A stretch of DNA of 36,703 nt. Source: Bacteroidota bacterium (GTDB lineage Bacteria; Bacteroidota; Bacteroidia; Chitinophagales; Chitinophagaceae). Position numbers and translations under genes: made by a program. Each line of letters begins with the position of its first letter. Position 1 is the stretch's first letter. This document shows positions 16,853 through 26,245 of the stretch, piece by piece. Location of the stretch: contig JABDFX010000016.1 in the NCBI GenBank assembly GCA_013286315.1, forward strand, positions 2,997-39,699. The letters run 5' to 3'. The notes below the pieces were generated by a model. That model worked only from the letters and a program-made list of their open reading frames with translations. It ran no database searches and was not told where the DNA came from.

Positions 16853-17818
16853 ATGAAAAAGATTTGCTGCCTGATCACACTGGTACTCATTTCCCACCGA
16901 TCCTACTGCTGGGGGTTTTACATGCATGAGAAAATCAATTATCATGCGGTATTTCTCCTGCCACCCCAGATGATGATTTTGTTTAAACCCAATATCGGGT
17001 TTCTGACTGAACATGCGGTGGATCCCGACAAAAGAAGATATATCTCAGTCAGTGAAGGCGCACATCATTACCTGGATATTGATCATTACGGTCGCTATCC
17101 TTTCCCCGATCTTCCCCGCGACTATAAATCCGCACAGTTGAAATATTCCGAAGATAGCTTGCGGGCTTATGGAATTGTCCCCTGGTGGATACAGATAATG
17201 ATGAGCCGTTTAACAAAAGCATTCCGCGAAAAAGACAAACAGGCCATCCTAAAAACTGCAGCTGAATTGGGGCACTATATCGCTGATGCGCATGTTCCTT
17301 TGCATGTATGCTCAAATCACAACGGTCAACTGACCCACCAGGAAGGCATACACGCTTTCTGGGAATCCAGGGTACCGGAATTATTTGCCGAAACAGACTG
17401 GGACTTCTTTATTGGCAAAGCAGTCTACATCACGGACTTATCGGGATTCATTTGGAGTCGCATTTTGGAAAGTGCAGCCGCTTCGGATACCGTGCTGCGA
17501 TGCGAGAAAGAGATCAGCGATCATTTCAGGCCCGATCAGAAGTATGCTTTCGAAGAGCGAAAGGGCAAACTTGTAAAACAATATTCAACCGCTTTTGCCT
17601 CACTTTATGAAGACCGGCTGGATCATATGATTGAACGTCGCATGCGACAATCCATTTTCGCTGTTGCATCCTGTTGGTATACGGCCTGGGTAAATGCAGG
17701 TCAGCCTTGGCTCGAGGCCCTGACTCATGACTCTCTATCGGATTCCGAAATAAAAGAATATGAAAGAATGAACCTGGAATGGAAAAACCATGACATCATT
17801 GGTCGAAAGTGCCAATAA
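16853..17818 (+). CDS. Secreted zinc-dependent phospholipase C / S1-P1 nuclease-like protein
   Basis: After a signal peptide (MKKICCLITLVLISHRSYC) the mature protein would begin with W20-G, as in zinc phospholipase C and S1/P1 nucleases, where the new N-terminal Trp binds zinc. Further likely ligands are H25, the H71/H72-D75-D77 cluster (GAHHYLDIDHY), H141 and D145 in GHYIADAHVPLH, H151, and H167 with E171 in GIHAFWE. The fold is therefore a tri-zinc phosphodiesterase; the sequence does not decide between phospholipid and nucleic acid as substrate. The frame opens at 16769 inside the repeat element, but the signal peptide fixes the start at 16853. Length is 322 residues. Confidence 0.88.
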   Translation: MKKICCLITLVLISHRSYCWGFYMHEKINYHAVFLLPPQMMILFKPNIGFLTEHAVDPDKRRYISVSEGAHHYLDIDHYGRYPFPDLPRDYKSAQLKYSEDSLRAYGIVPWWIQIMMSRLTKAFREKDKQAILKTAAELGHYIADAHVPLHVCSNHNGQLTHQEGIHAFWESRVPELFAETDWDFFIGKAVYITDLSGFIWSRILESAAASDTVLRCEKEISDHFRPDQKYAFEERKGKLVKQYSTAFASLYEDRLDHMIERRMRQSIFAVASCWYTAWVNAGQPWLEALTHDSLSDSEIKEYERMNLEWKNHDIIGRKCQ

Positions 17819-17904
17819 GCATCCCGGAAAGTAAGGCAGTAGTTTGAAGCTGGTTTGTACAACCTGTCATATATTTAATATCTTCTGTTTATACTCCGTA
17901 TATC

Positions 17905-18006
17905 TTTCGTATATTATCCGTCTGCTTACGGAAGACTTACTGAAATTATACTTAATATTTACTAAAGTTTTACGGAAAATATTAGATATTTGAGAGATAT
18001 ACGAAA
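17905..18006. repeat. 10-bp inverted repeat upstream of the 115-residue unknown gene
   Basis: tttcgtatat (17905-17914) and atatacgaaa (17997-18006) are perfect reverse complements 82 bp apart, in the AT-rich 193-bp gap 17819-18011. The right arm ends 5 bp before the next ATG. The wide-spaced layout resembles the heptad elements, but no 7-bp periodicity is visible. Nothing else was recognised in this gap apart from a short ccgt/acgg hairpin near 17918-17931. Confidence 0.5.
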
Positions 18007-18011
18007 CCGAT

Positions 18012-18359
18012 ATGGCAATTGTCAACAACCTGTTTCTTCAAAATGCTTCCGGCTCAGTCGGAAAGCAGCTCGTTTTCAAGAAGTATTACGACAAAACCGT
18101 TATTTCCAAGATGCCCGACATGAGTAAACGGGTGCTCAGCGAAAAGCAATTGGAATCTAACGAGCGCATGCGGCTGGCCACCATCTATGCCAAGTTTATG
18201 TATAAAACAGAAGAGGGAAAAATCAAGGCCCGCATACGACTGAAACTACCGGCGCATAAATCGCTGTTTCATGCCCTGGTGAAAGAACATCTGGATCGGC
18301 ACAAGCATCTGACACTGGAAGAGGTTGAGAAAGGTTTTATGGACGACAATCCTTCTTAG
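18012..18359 (+). CDS. Small conserved-looking protein of unknown function
   Basis: This 115-residue protein is rich in Lys and Arg. I do not recognise a named domain. The N-terminus (LFLQNASGSVGKQLVFKKYYDKTVISKMPDMSKRVLSEKQ) resembles a type of small protein I have seen in other Bacteroidota, with a short glycine-containing head, a VISKMPDMS-like motif and a basic helical second half (HKSLFHALVKEHLDRHKHLTLEEVEKGF). No signal peptide or membrane segment is present, so it should be cytosolic. A nucleic-acid-related role would fit the charge but is unproven. It stands alone between an AT-rich leader and a hairpin. Confidence 0.7.
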   Translation: MAIVNNLFLQNASGSVGKQLVFKKYYDKTVISKMPDMSKRVLSEKQLESNERMRLATIYAKFMYKTEEGKIKARIRLKLPAHKSLFHALVKEHLDRHKHLTLEEVEKGFMDDNPS

Positions 18360-18362
18360 CCT

Positions 18363-18396
18363 GTGTGGTGAGAGTCCCCTTCCACGCTCACCACAC
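18363..18396. terminator. Perfect 10-bp stem-loop between the unknown gene and serC
   Basis: gtgtggtgag (18363-18372) and ctcaccacac (18387-18396) pair perfectly around a 14-nt loop, 3 bp after the stop codon of the unknown gene. There is no T run behind it, so it may be a weak or factor-aided terminator or an mRNA-stabilising 3' hairpin. Confidence 0.55.
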
Positions 18397-18415
18397 TAAT
18401 TCCGGTTTTACGAGT

Positions 18416-18423
18416 TAAATTGC
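18416..18423 (+). promoter_or_regulatory. Possible variant -7 box (TAAATTGC) for serC
   Basis: This octamer is identical to the one at 7282-7289 and lies at nearly the same distance from its start codon (19 bp here, 20 bp there). No -33 box is clear. Confidence 0.3.
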
Positions 18424-18442
18424 GCTCCCAAGTAAATCACGG

Positions 18443-19495
18443 ATGATACATAATTTCAATGCAGGTCCAAGCATTTTGCCGAAAGAGGTTTTTGATGAAG
18501 CCGCCAAAGCCATTTTGAATTTCAGGGATACCGGCCTTTCTATTCTGGAAATCGGACACCGGACTGCCCTGTTTCAATCTGTCCTGGATGAGGCGGTACT
18601 GTTGGCAAAGGAACTCATGAAACTGGATGGAGACCACGAGGTATTATTCCTGCACGGCGGCGCCACTACCCAGTTCTTCCAGATGCCTATGAATCTGTTG
18701 AACGAAAACCAGACTGCCGCCTACCTCGACTGTGGAACCTGGGGAACAAAAGCCATTAAGGAAGCCCGCGTATTTGGCAACGTTGATGTTGTCGCTTCCT
18801 CAAAGGATAAAAATTATACCTATATACCAAAGGGATATGTAATCCCGGCTGATGCAGCCTATTTTCATTATACCACCAATAATACGATTGAGGGAACGGA
18901 AATGTATTCCATTCCGGAAACAAATATTCCGCTGATAGCAGACATGAGCAGTGATATTCTGAGTTATGAAACGGATTACAATCGTTTCGCCCTGATCTAT
19001 GCAGGTGCCCAGAAAAATATAGGTGCGGCGGGGGTGAATATGGTGGTCCTGCGTAAGGATATTCTGGGAAAGGTAGATCGCAAACTGCCGGGAATGATGG
19101 ATTACCGGAAACACATCGAAGCCGGTTCCATGCTGAATACTCCTCCTGTTTTTGCCATTTATGTTTGCCTGCTCACACTGCGCTGGCTAAAAAAAATCGG
19201 CGGTGTGGGAGCTATTGAAAAAATAAACAGAGCGAAAGCGGATCTGCTTTATAAAACCCTGGACGAAAAAGAAGGTTTTCAGCCAACAGTCGCAAAAGAA
19301 GACAGAAGCAGGATGAATGTGGTATTCCTTATTAACGAACCGGAACTCGAGAAGAAATTTCTCGAAGCATGCAGGGAGCAACAAATGATTGGTGTGAAGG
19401 GCCATCGAAGTGTTGGCGGATACCGGGTTTCCCTCTATAATGCCCTTCCGCTTGAAAGTGTAAAAGCACTGAGCGAACTTATTTATCAACTTTAA
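18443..19495 (+). CDS. serC: Phosphoserine aminotransferase
   Basis: SerC converts 3-phosphohydroxypyruvate to phosphoserine with glutamate (second step of serine synthesis), and it also acts in pyridoxine synthesis in many bacteria. The 350-residue protein begins with the typical HNFNAGPSILP. It has the HGGATTQF phosphate/cofactor segment, TTNNTIEGTE, IADMSSDILS and the PLP lysine K191 in YAGAQKNIG. GHRSVGGYRVSLYNAL near the end completes the family pattern. The DUF1015 gene starts 6 bp downstream. serA (phosphoglycerate dehydrogenase), which often lies between these two in related genomes, is absent here. Confidence 0.97.
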   Translation: MIHNFNAGPSILPKEVFDEAAKAILNFRDTGLSILEIGHRTALFQSVLDEAVLLAKELMKLDGDHEVLFLHGGATTQFFQMPMNLLNENQTAAYLDCGTWGTKAIKEARVFGNVDVVASSKDKNYTYIPKGYVIPADAAYFHYTTNNTIEGTEMYSIPETNIPLIADMSSDILSYETDYNRFALIYAGAQKNIGAAGVNMVVLRKDILGKVDRKLPGMMDYRKHIEAGSMLNTPPVFAIYVCLLTLRWLKKIGGVGAIEKINRAKADLLYKTLDEKEGFQPTVAKEDRSRMNVVFLINEPELEKKFLEACREQQMIGVKGHRSVGGYRVSLYNALPLESVKALSELIYQL

Positions 19496-19501
19496 TAACC
19501 G

Positions 19502-20731
19502 ATGGCTATTATCTCTGCTTTTCGTTCCCTAAGGCCCTCTAAAGAACTGGCTCCCCGCGTGGCTTCTCTTCCGTATGATGTTTTAAACAGCGCGGAAGCA
19601 CGGGTCGTCGCAGATAAAAATCCCTACTCCTTTCTACACATTACAAAAGCCGAAATCGACCTTCCGGAGGGCACGGATATTCACAGTGACAAAGTATATC
19701 GTAAGGCAGCCGACAACTTGTTCATATTTCAGGATAATAAAATCCTTGTCCGGGATGAAAAGCCATGTTATTATATATATGAGCTCAGCATGGCCGGGAG
19801 AAAACAAACCGGGCTGGTTTGTGTAAGTGCGGTATCAGACTATGAAAATAATATTATCAAAAAACATGAGCTGACACGTCCTGAAAAAGAACTGGACCGG
19901 ATCAACCATATGCGCATTACAGGCGCACAGACAGGCAACGTATTCCTGGCCTATAAATCAAATGTTACCTTAAGTGACCTGATCAGCAATTGGAAAGAAG
20001 CAAACGAACCCATCAACGATTTTGTTGCTGAAGATGGAGTCGGTCACCGGGTGTGGGTGATTCACGAACCGCAAACGATCCATGAAATCACGAAAATATT
20101 TGAAAAGCAAATCCCGTTTACATATATCGCTGACGGGCATCATCGCGCGGCCTCTGCAGCAAAAGTAAAAAATGCGATGGGCAAGGATGCAACACCCGAA
20201 TCCGCTTATTTTTTAACCACTCTCTTCCCGCACGATGAACTGCACATCATGGATTATAATCGCCTGGTCAGGGATCTGAACGGGCTGGATGCCAGTGGTT
20301 TTATTGAAAAACTTAACAAGAATTTCAGGGTTGAAAAAATAAAAGCACCTTATTCACCCAACCGCTTCCATAACTTCGGGATGTATCTGGAAGGTAACTG
20401 GTACAAGCTGGAAGCAAATGAGGATAGTTTTCCAAATGATCCGATCGGTATCCTGGACGTGAGTATCCTGCAGAATAACATTCTTTCTCCACTGCTTGAA
20501 ATTCAGGATCCGCGAACGGATAACAGAATAGATTTTGTGGGTGGCATCAGGGGCTTACAGGAACTTGAAAAAAGAGTGGACAGCGGTCAGATGAGACTGG
20601 CATTCAGCCTTTACCCGGTCAGTATGGAACAACTTTTTGATATTGCCGACAGCGGACAGATCATGCCACCGAAATCTACCTGGTTTGAACCTAAGTTGCG
20701 CGACGGCCTTTTTACACACCTGATCAGATAA
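19502..20731 (+). CDS. DUF1015 family protein linked to serine biosynthesis
   Basis: The 409-residue protein shows the DUF1015 features: RASLPYDVLNSAEA-like start (here ASLPYDVLNSAEARVVADKNPYSFLHI), KKHELTRPEKELDR at 121-133 and the strongly conserved YIADGHHRAASA at 208-219. The DGHHR motif (211-215) is reminiscent of the nucleotide-binding motif in ParB-like serine kinases, so a serine-related phosphotransfer is a reasonable but unproven idea. Genes of this family often neighbour serC/serA in Bacteroidota, and here the gap to serC is only 6 bp, which implies co-transcription. Confidence 0.92.
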   Translation: MAIISAFRSLRPSKELAPRVASLPYDVLNSAEARVVADKNPYSFLHITKAEIDLPEGTDIHSDKVYRKAADNLFIFQDNKILVRDEKPCYYIYELSMAGRKQTGLVCVSAVSDYENNIIKKHELTRPEKELDRINHMRITGAQTGNVFLAYKSNVTLSDLISNWKEANEPINDFVAEDGVGHRVWVIHEPQTIHEITKIFEKQIPFTYIADGHHRAASAAKVKNAMGKDATPESAYFLTTLFPHDELHIMDYNRLVRDLNGLDASGFIEKLNKNFRVEKIKAPYSPNRFHNFGMYLEGNWYKLEANEDSFPNDPIGILDVSILQNNILSPLLEIQDPRTDNRIDFVGGIRGLQELEKRVDSGQMRLAFSLYPVSMEQLFDIADSGQIMPPKSTWFEPKLRDGLFTHLIR

Positions 20732-20735
20732 GCGG

Positions 20736-20743
20736 TATTTTTG
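20736..20743 (+). promoter_or_regulatory. Candidate -7 box (TATTTTTG) before the TPR gene
   Basis: This is an exact TAnnTTTG match just after the DUF1015 stop codon. A TTTA at 20711-20714 (21-bp spacing) could be a weak -33 box. It would give a leader of about 50 nt to the ATG at 20800. Confidence 0.4.
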
Positions 20744-20799
20744 CCTGTACAATTATTCCGGCCATGGGCCGTTTCATAAAGCAGGCCTATATTCAATAC

Positions 20800-21810
20800 A
20801 TGAAAAAACTTCTGTTTCTCATTGGTTTATTCCTCTCGCTAAATGACTGTTTTGCCCAACAGGCGGATTCTCTTCACCTGATCGCCAGGCAATTTATGCG
20901 GACCGCAGATTATCCCAATGCCATTATAGTTTTGACAAATGCATTAAAAAAAGATCCCGGTAATATTGAAATACAAAAGGATCTGACTTTCACGTATTAT
21001 CTGCAGAGAAATTACAGCGCTGCCGTGGAATCCGGGAGGAAACTCATCGAACGCAATGATGCAGACGAGCAGTGCTACCAAATCCTCGGGATGGCCTACA
21101 AAGCCATCGATGAAAAAAAGCAGGCGGATAAAATGTACAAACAGGGAATCAAAAAATTTCCAAGCAGCGGTGAATTGTACAATGAATATGGCGAGATGCT
21201 CTGGGTTGAAAAGGACGCAGAAGCCATCCGGTTCTGGGAAAAAGGAATCGAAGTGGATCCCAATTATTCCTCTAACTACTACAATGCAAGCAGGTTTTAT
21301 TATTATACCTACGATAAAGTGTGGAGCCTCATATATGGAGAGATATTTATCAATATGGAGAGTTACAGTAAAAGAACCCCGGAGATCAAATCCCTGTTGG
21401 TTGAAGGATATAAGAAATTATTTACTGATCTGAAATCTCCAAAAACAGCGTCTAAAAATCCTTTCGAAAATGCCTACCTGGCCGTTATGACGGATCAAAG
21501 CCAGACGGTAGCTCTCGGCGTTACTCCTGAATCGCTGAATATCCTGAGAAGTAAATTTGTACTTGAATGGTTTGAAAAATACGGAGATAAATATCCATTC
21601 AGGCTTTTTGAATACCAACGGCAACTTCTGAAAGAAGGACTTTTTGATGCTTACGATGAATGGGCATTTGGCACCGCATCGGGACTGGCGGCTTTTCAGA
21701 GCTGGACCGCACAACATGCCGATGATTATAACCGGTTCATATATTTTCAGAAAGGACGGGTATTCAAAATACCACCCGGACAGAATTATCGAAATCTGAG
21801 TACCAAATAA
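20800..21810 (+). CDS. Secreted TPR-repeat protein
   Basis: The 336-residue protein has a cleavable signal peptide (MKKLLFLIGLFLSLNDCFA) and so acts in the periplasm or outer envelope. Residues ~25-180 form about four tetratricopeptide units (DYPNAIIVLTNALKKDPGN, NYSAAVESGRKLIERNDAD, KKQADKMYKQGIKKFPSSG, AEAIRFWEKGIEVDPNYSS). Such units usually mediate protein contacts. The C-terminal half is not recognisable. The frame opens at 20764, but the signal peptide sets the start at 20800. The acyl-CoA ligase gene follows after 5 bp, so the two are likely co-transcribed. Confidence 0.85.
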   Translation: MKKLLFLIGLFLSLNDCFAQQADSLHLIARQFMRTADYPNAIIVLTNALKKDPGNIEIQKDLTFTYYLQRNYSAAVESGRKLIERNDADEQCYQILGMAYKAIDEKKQADKMYKQGIKKFPSSGELYNEYGEMLWVEKDAEAIRFWEKGIEVDPNYSSNYYNASRFYYYTYDKVWSLIYGEIFINMESYSKRTPEIKSLLVEGYKKLFTDLKSPKTASKNPFENAYLAVMTDQSQTVALGVTPESLNILRSKFVLEWFEKYGDKYPFRLFEYQRQLLKEGLFDAYDEWAFGTASGLAAFQSWTAQHADDYNRFIYFQKGRVFKIPPGQNYRNLSTK

Positions 21811-21815
21811 TCACC

Positions 21816-23603
21816 ATGAGCAAGCCTGAACGATTGTTTGATTGTATCGCTTACCAGCTGGAAAAATTTCCCAAGCCCGACATGCTGGCCGCAAAAGAAA
21901 ATGGCGCATGGAGAAAATATAGCACAAAGGAAATATCTGAAACCGTTGATGCCTTAGCCTGCGGCCTGATGAAAATAGGTGTTTCGGGAAAAGATATGAC
22001 AGTTGAAAATCAGGACAAAATAGCCATCATTTCGGGCAACAGGCCTGAATGGCTGATAACGGATATGGCTGTACAGAAATTAGGTGCCGTACTCGTTCCA
22101 ATTTATCCGACTACCAACAACCATGAAATAGAATTTATTTTCCGGGACGCAGCTGTAAAATATGTTTTCGTCAGTAACAAAGAATTGCTGGAAAAAGTCC
22201 GCGCAGTCAGACCAAATGTACCCAGTATTCAAAACATATTTTCTTTCGATATCATTCCGGAAACGGATCATTGGTCATCATTGCATGAGACCGTCAATGC
22301 AGAAAATAAAGAAAAGCTGGATGCGATCAGTAAAACCATCGACAAGCAGCAGGTCGCCACTTTGATCTACACGTCAGGCACAACAGGTACACCCAAGGGC
22401 GTGATGCTGACACACAATAATATTCTTAGCAACGTGATGTTCTCCAAAGAAAGTTTTCCATTCGAGGACCGGCCTGATTATAAAGTGCTCAGCTTTCTGC
22501 CTCTGAACCATATCTTCGAAAAGATGGTGAGTTATATCTACCTGTTCAGTGGAAACAGTATTTATTATGCGGAGAGTATGGAAACTATAGGGGCCAACCT
22601 GATGGAGGTAAAACCGGATCTGTTCACAACCGTTCCCCGCCTGCTGGAAAAAGTATATGAAAGAATTATGGCAAAGGGGGCGGAACTGAAAGGCATAAAA
22701 AGAAGCCTTTTTTTCTGGGCTGTCGAAGTTGGTAAAAAATACGATAACAACAAGAACCAGGGTTTTTGGTATAATCTGCAACTTTCATTAGCCAATAAAC
22801 TCATCTTCAATAAATGGCGCGAGGCTCTTGGCAATAATATCAAGTATATTATCACGGGCGGTGCAGCATGTCAGGTAAGACTATTACGAATTTTCAATGG
22901 AGCACGCATCCCGGTTTATGAGGGGTACGGTCCAACAGAAAACTCGCCTGTCATATCGGTCAACCGCCGCGGTCCGGGACTCAACCGGTTTGGCACCGTG
23001 GGCCCTATCTTAAATGGTGTTGAATTTAAATTGGAAGCCGATGGGGAAATTTGCGTGGCAGGACCTTCGGTCATGAAAGGTTATTTCAAGCGGCCGGACC
23101 TGACTGCAGAAACGATCATTGACGGATGGTTGCATACCGGAGATATCGGTGTTCTGGAAGATGGAAAATTTTTACGGATCACAGACCGGAAAAAAGAATT
23201 ATTCAAAACCAGTGGCGGAAAATATGTGGCTCCATCTGCCATCGAAAACAAACTCAAGGAATCCCGTTTTATAGAACAGGTAGTGGTTGTTGGTGCTGAA
23301 CAGAAATTTGTAGGAGCCCTGATCGTTCCTGCATTCGCGGCGCTGACAGAATGGTGCAAACAACATAATTACGATACTTCGTCCCGCGAAGCAATGATCC
23401 ACAACCCTGAAGTCAGGAAGTTTTACAGAGCACTCATTGACGAATACAATCAGGAATTCAATCATGTGGAGCAGATCAAAAAATTTGAATTGCTGCCCGC
23501 TGAATGGAGTGTCGAATCCGGTGAGCTGACACCCAAACTGAATTTCAAACGAAAAGTAGTTCTTGAGAAATACAAGTCCTACATAGAAAAAATCTACTCC
23601 TGA
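21816..23603 (+). CDS. Long-chain fatty acid--CoA ligase (AMP-forming)
   Basis: The 595-residue enzyme activates fatty acids with ATP and CoA. The AMP-binding signature LIYTSGTTGTPKG is near residues 185-197, PLNHIFEK follows the linker, EGYGPTEN lies near residue 369, LHTGDIG near 441 and DRKKELFKTSGGKYVAP near 456-472. These are the A3-A10 motifs of the long-chain (FAA1-type) acyl-CoA synthetases, and the length is right. It supplies acyl-CoA for beta-oxidation or for recycling membrane lipids. Chain-length preference cannot be judged. The glycosidase gene starts 25 bp downstream. Confidence 0.95.
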   Translation: MSKPERLFDCIAYQLEKFPKPDMLAAKENGAWRKYSTKEISETVDALACGLMKIGVSGKDMTVENQDKIAIISGNRPEWLITDMAVQKLGAVLVPIYPTTNNHEIEFIFRDAAVKYVFVSNKELLEKVRAVRPNVPSIQNIFSFDIIPETDHWSSLHETVNAENKEKLDAISKTIDKQQVATLIYTSGTTGTPKGVMLTHNNILSNVMFSKESFPFEDRPDYKVLSFLPLNHIFEKMVSYIYLFSGNSIYYAESMETIGANLMEVKPDLFTTVPRLLEKVYERIMAKGAELKGIKRSLFFWAVEVGKKYDNNKNQGFWYNLQLSLANKLIFNKWREALGNNIKYIITGGAACQVRLLRIFNGARIPVYEGYGPTENSPVISVNRRGPGLNRFGTVGPILNGVEFKLEADGEICVAGPSVMKGYFKRPDLTAETIIDGWLHTGDIGVLEDGKFLRITDRKKELFKTSGGKYVAPSAIENKLKESRFIEQVVVVGAEQKFVGALIVPAFAALTEWCKQHNYDTSSREAMIHNPEVRKFYRALIDEYNQEFNHVEQIKKFELLPAEWSVESGELTPKLNFKRKVVLEKYKSYIEKIYS

Positions 23604-23628
23604 TCCGCGTGCTTTTCAATGTTCATTT

Positions 23629-26232
23629 ATGACCGAAGAAAGCAAGAGACTGCAAGATCCGGCCTGGAGAAACTGGGGACCTTATCTAAGCGATCGCCAA
23701 TGGGGAACTGTTCGCGAGGATTACAGTGCTGACGGATCTGCCTGGGAAGCCACTTCCCATGAAATGGCCCGCAGCAAAGCCTGGCGCTGGGGAGAAGACG
23801 GCCTGGGCGGGATGGCTGATTCTAAATTACAACTATGCATTGCCGTTAGCTTGTGGAACGGGCAGGATCCGATTTTGAAGGAAAGGTATTTCGGACTGAC
23901 GGGTAACCAGGGCAATCACGGGGAAGATGTCAAGGAAATATATTATTTTCTGGATGCAACGCCCAGCCACTCCTACCTGAAAATGCTGTATAAATATCCC
24001 CAGGCTGCATTCCCCTATGAAGAGTTGCTGGCTGAAAACGGCCTTCGGAGTAAAAAAGATCCTGAATATGAAATTCAGGACACGGGTATATTTAATGAGA
24101 ACAGATATTTTGATGTTTTTATTGAATACGCAAAAGATTCGCCAGAAGACATCCTGCTAAAGATTACGGTTTTTAACCGTGGCCCGGAAGCCGCTCCTCT
24201 GCGTGTTTTGCCAAATATCTGGTTCAGAAATAACTGGAACCTGGGATATTCACATCCGAAGCCGGGACTGGAAAGGGAAACAGACAACAGTATCATCATA
24301 CAGCATGAAATTTTGGGCCATCGCAGGTTCTATGCTGAAAATCCCGTGGAAGTCCTTTTCTGCGATAATGAAACCAACGATGAAAAATGCTACCTGACTC
24401 CTAACAAAAATGTTTGCTATTATAAAGACGGTATCAACAATTATATACTGCACGGCGCAGCCAGCGTGAACCCGGGTCAGAGTGGTACGAAAGCTGCTTT
24501 CCATTTCAATAAAACCATCGGAGCGGGTGAATCGGAAACATTTCGGTTACGCATGAGCGTGTCAGAGCTTAAAAATCCATTTAAAGAATTCGACAGTATA
24601 TTTTCATCCCGGATTGAGGAAGCAAATGCTTTTTATGCGGAGAAACAAACCAACCTGCCCACGGATGAATTAAAAACCATACAACGTCAGGCGTACGCCG
24701 GCATGATCTGGTGTAAACAAATATATTATTACAATGTGGAGAAATGGATTACAGGAGATCCGGCATTTCCACCGCCCCCGCCCGAACGAAAAAACGGAAG
24801 GAACCATCAGTGGCGGCACCTGAATAGTTCCGACATCATGTCGATGCCTGACAGCTGGGAATATCCCTGGTTTGCAGCCTGGGACCTGGCATTTCATTGC
24901 ATATGTTTCGCAGATCTGGATGCCGGCTTTGCAAAACATCAGTTAACCCTGCTCACGCATGAATGGTTTATGCATCCGAACGGACAGCTCCCGGCTTATG
25001 AATGGGCTTTTTCGGATGTAAACCCTCCGGTTCATGCATGGTCAACCTGGAAGGTATACAGCATTGATAAAACCGCTACTGGTAAGGGTGACCTGAAATT
25101 CCTGGAGACTATATTTCTCAAATTACTCATGAATTTTACCTGGTGGGTAAACAGAAAAGATGAACAGGGTAATAACATTTTTGAAGGCGGCTTCCTGGGA
25201 ATGGATAATATCGGACTCTTCGACCGGAATACGCCGCTGCCGGACGGATCCATTCTGGAACAATCTGATTCAACCAGCTGGATGTGTATGTATTCGCTCA
25301 ACATGATGCGAATCGCATTGGAACTCGCTAAAACAAATGATGTTTATCAGGACATGGCCACGAAATTCTTTGAACATTTCCTGTATATCGCACATGCCAT
25401 GTTTGCCGGTGGTGATCAGGATACGGGTCTTTGGGATGATGTGGATGAATTTTATTATGACGCCATCCAGAAATCTGACGGAAAATTCCAGAAATTAAAG
25501 ATTCGATCCATGGTCGGACTGATTCCGCTGCTGGCCGTTGAAATTCTGGACGATGATCTGTTGAAAGGTCAGAAAGAATTTACGGAACGATTATACTGGT
25601 TCCTGAATAACAGGCCGGAACTTGCGAAACTGGTTTCGAAATGGGGTGAAAAAGGAAAAGATGAGAAACATCTTTTATCTCTTTTGCGCGGTCACCGCAT
25701 GAAACGAATCCTGTACAGGATGCTGGATGCAAGCGAATTTCTGAGCGATCATGGTTTGAGGGCGCTTTCAAAATATCATGAAGCAAATCCATTTGTTTTA
25801 CAAATAGATGGTATGTGGTTCTCTGTTCAGTATACTCCAGGAGAATCGGATACCGGATTATTCGGAGGAAATTCCAATTGGCGGGGACCAGTGTGGATGC
25901 CTGTGAATTACCTGATCATAGATGCCCTTAAAAGGTTTCATGATTACTATGGTGATGATTTCCGAATTGAATATCCTACTCATTCGGGCAATCTTTTATC
26001 CCTGAAGGAAATCGCAGATAAACTGGCCGAAAGAATCATATCATTATTTATTCGGGATGCAAATGGAAGCCGGCCGGTCTATGGTGATCAACCCCTTTTT
26101 CAAAAAAATCCAGACTTTAAAGACTATATCCAGTTTTTTGAGTATTTCCACGGCGATACCGGTAAGGGCCTGGGCGCATCTCATCAAACAGGCTGGACTG
26201 GCCTGGTTGCACGTCTTTTGACAGTCAGATAG
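23629..26232 (+). CDS. MGH1/GH63-like glycoside hydrolase (glucosidase)
   Basis: The 867-residue protein matches the bacterial 'glucosidase' group with an (alpha/alpha)6 catalytic domain related to GH63 and mannosylglycerate hydrolases. Visible signatures are WGPYLSDRQWGTVREDYSADGSAW at the start, the central WEYPWFAAWDLAFHCI, HPNGQLPAYEWAFSDVNPPVHAW, EGGFLGMDNIGLFDR, and FGGNSNWRGPVWMPVNYLII near the end. In GH63 enzymes the acids in such segments are catalytic; the D in AAWDLA and the E in PAYEWAF are the likely pair, by analogy only. No signal peptide is present, so it acts in the cytosol, perhaps on a storage or compatible-solute sugar. Confidence 0.9.
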   Translation: MTEESKRLQDPAWRNWGPYLSDRQWGTVREDYSADGSAWEATSHEMARSKAWRWGEDGLGGMADSKLQLCIAVSLWNGQDPILKERYFGLTGNQGNHGEDVKEIYYFLDATPSHSYLKMLYKYPQAAFPYEELLAENGLRSKKDPEYEIQDTGIFNENRYFDVFIEYAKDSPEDILLKITVFNRGPEAAPLRVLPNIWFRNNWNLGYSHPKPGLERETDNSIIIQHEILGHRRFYAENPVEVLFCDNETNDEKCYLTPNKNVCYYKDGINNYILHGAASVNPGQSGTKAAFHFNKTIGAGESETFRLRMSVSELKNPFKEFDSIFSSRIEEANAFYAEKQTNLPTDELKTIQRQAYAGMIWCKQIYYYNVEKWITGDPAFPPPPPERKNGRNHQWRHLNSSDIMSMPDSWEYPWFAAWDLAFHCICFADLDAGFAKHQLTLLTHEWFMHPNGQLPAYEWAFSDVNPPVHAWSTWKVYSIDKTATGKGDLKFLETIFLKLLMNFTWWVNRKDEQGNNIFEGGFLGMDNIGLFDRNTPLPDGSILEQSDSTSWMCMYSLNMMRIALELAKTNDVYQDMATKFFEHFLYIAHAMFAGGDQDTGLWDDVDEFYYDAIQKSDGKFQKLKIRSMVGLIPLLAVEILDDDLLKGQKEFTERLYWFLNNRPELAKLVSKWGEKGKDEKHLLSLLRGHRMKRILYRMLDASEFLSDHGLRALSKYHEANPFVLQIDGMWFSVQYTPGESDTGLFGGNSNWRGPVWMPVNYLIIDALKRFHDYYGDDFRIEYPTHSGNLLSLKEIADKLAERIISLFIRDANGSRPVYGDQPLFQKNPDFKDYIQFFEYFHGDTGKGLGASHQTGWTGLVARLLTVR

Positions 26233-26245
26233 CTCTTTATTAAAC

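Noticed and set aside
18443-19495. The PLP aminotransferase as the KdnA partner of the KdnB-like enzyme
   Set aside because: All signature segments are those of SerC (phosphoserine aminotransferase), while KdnA belongs to another aminotransferase family.
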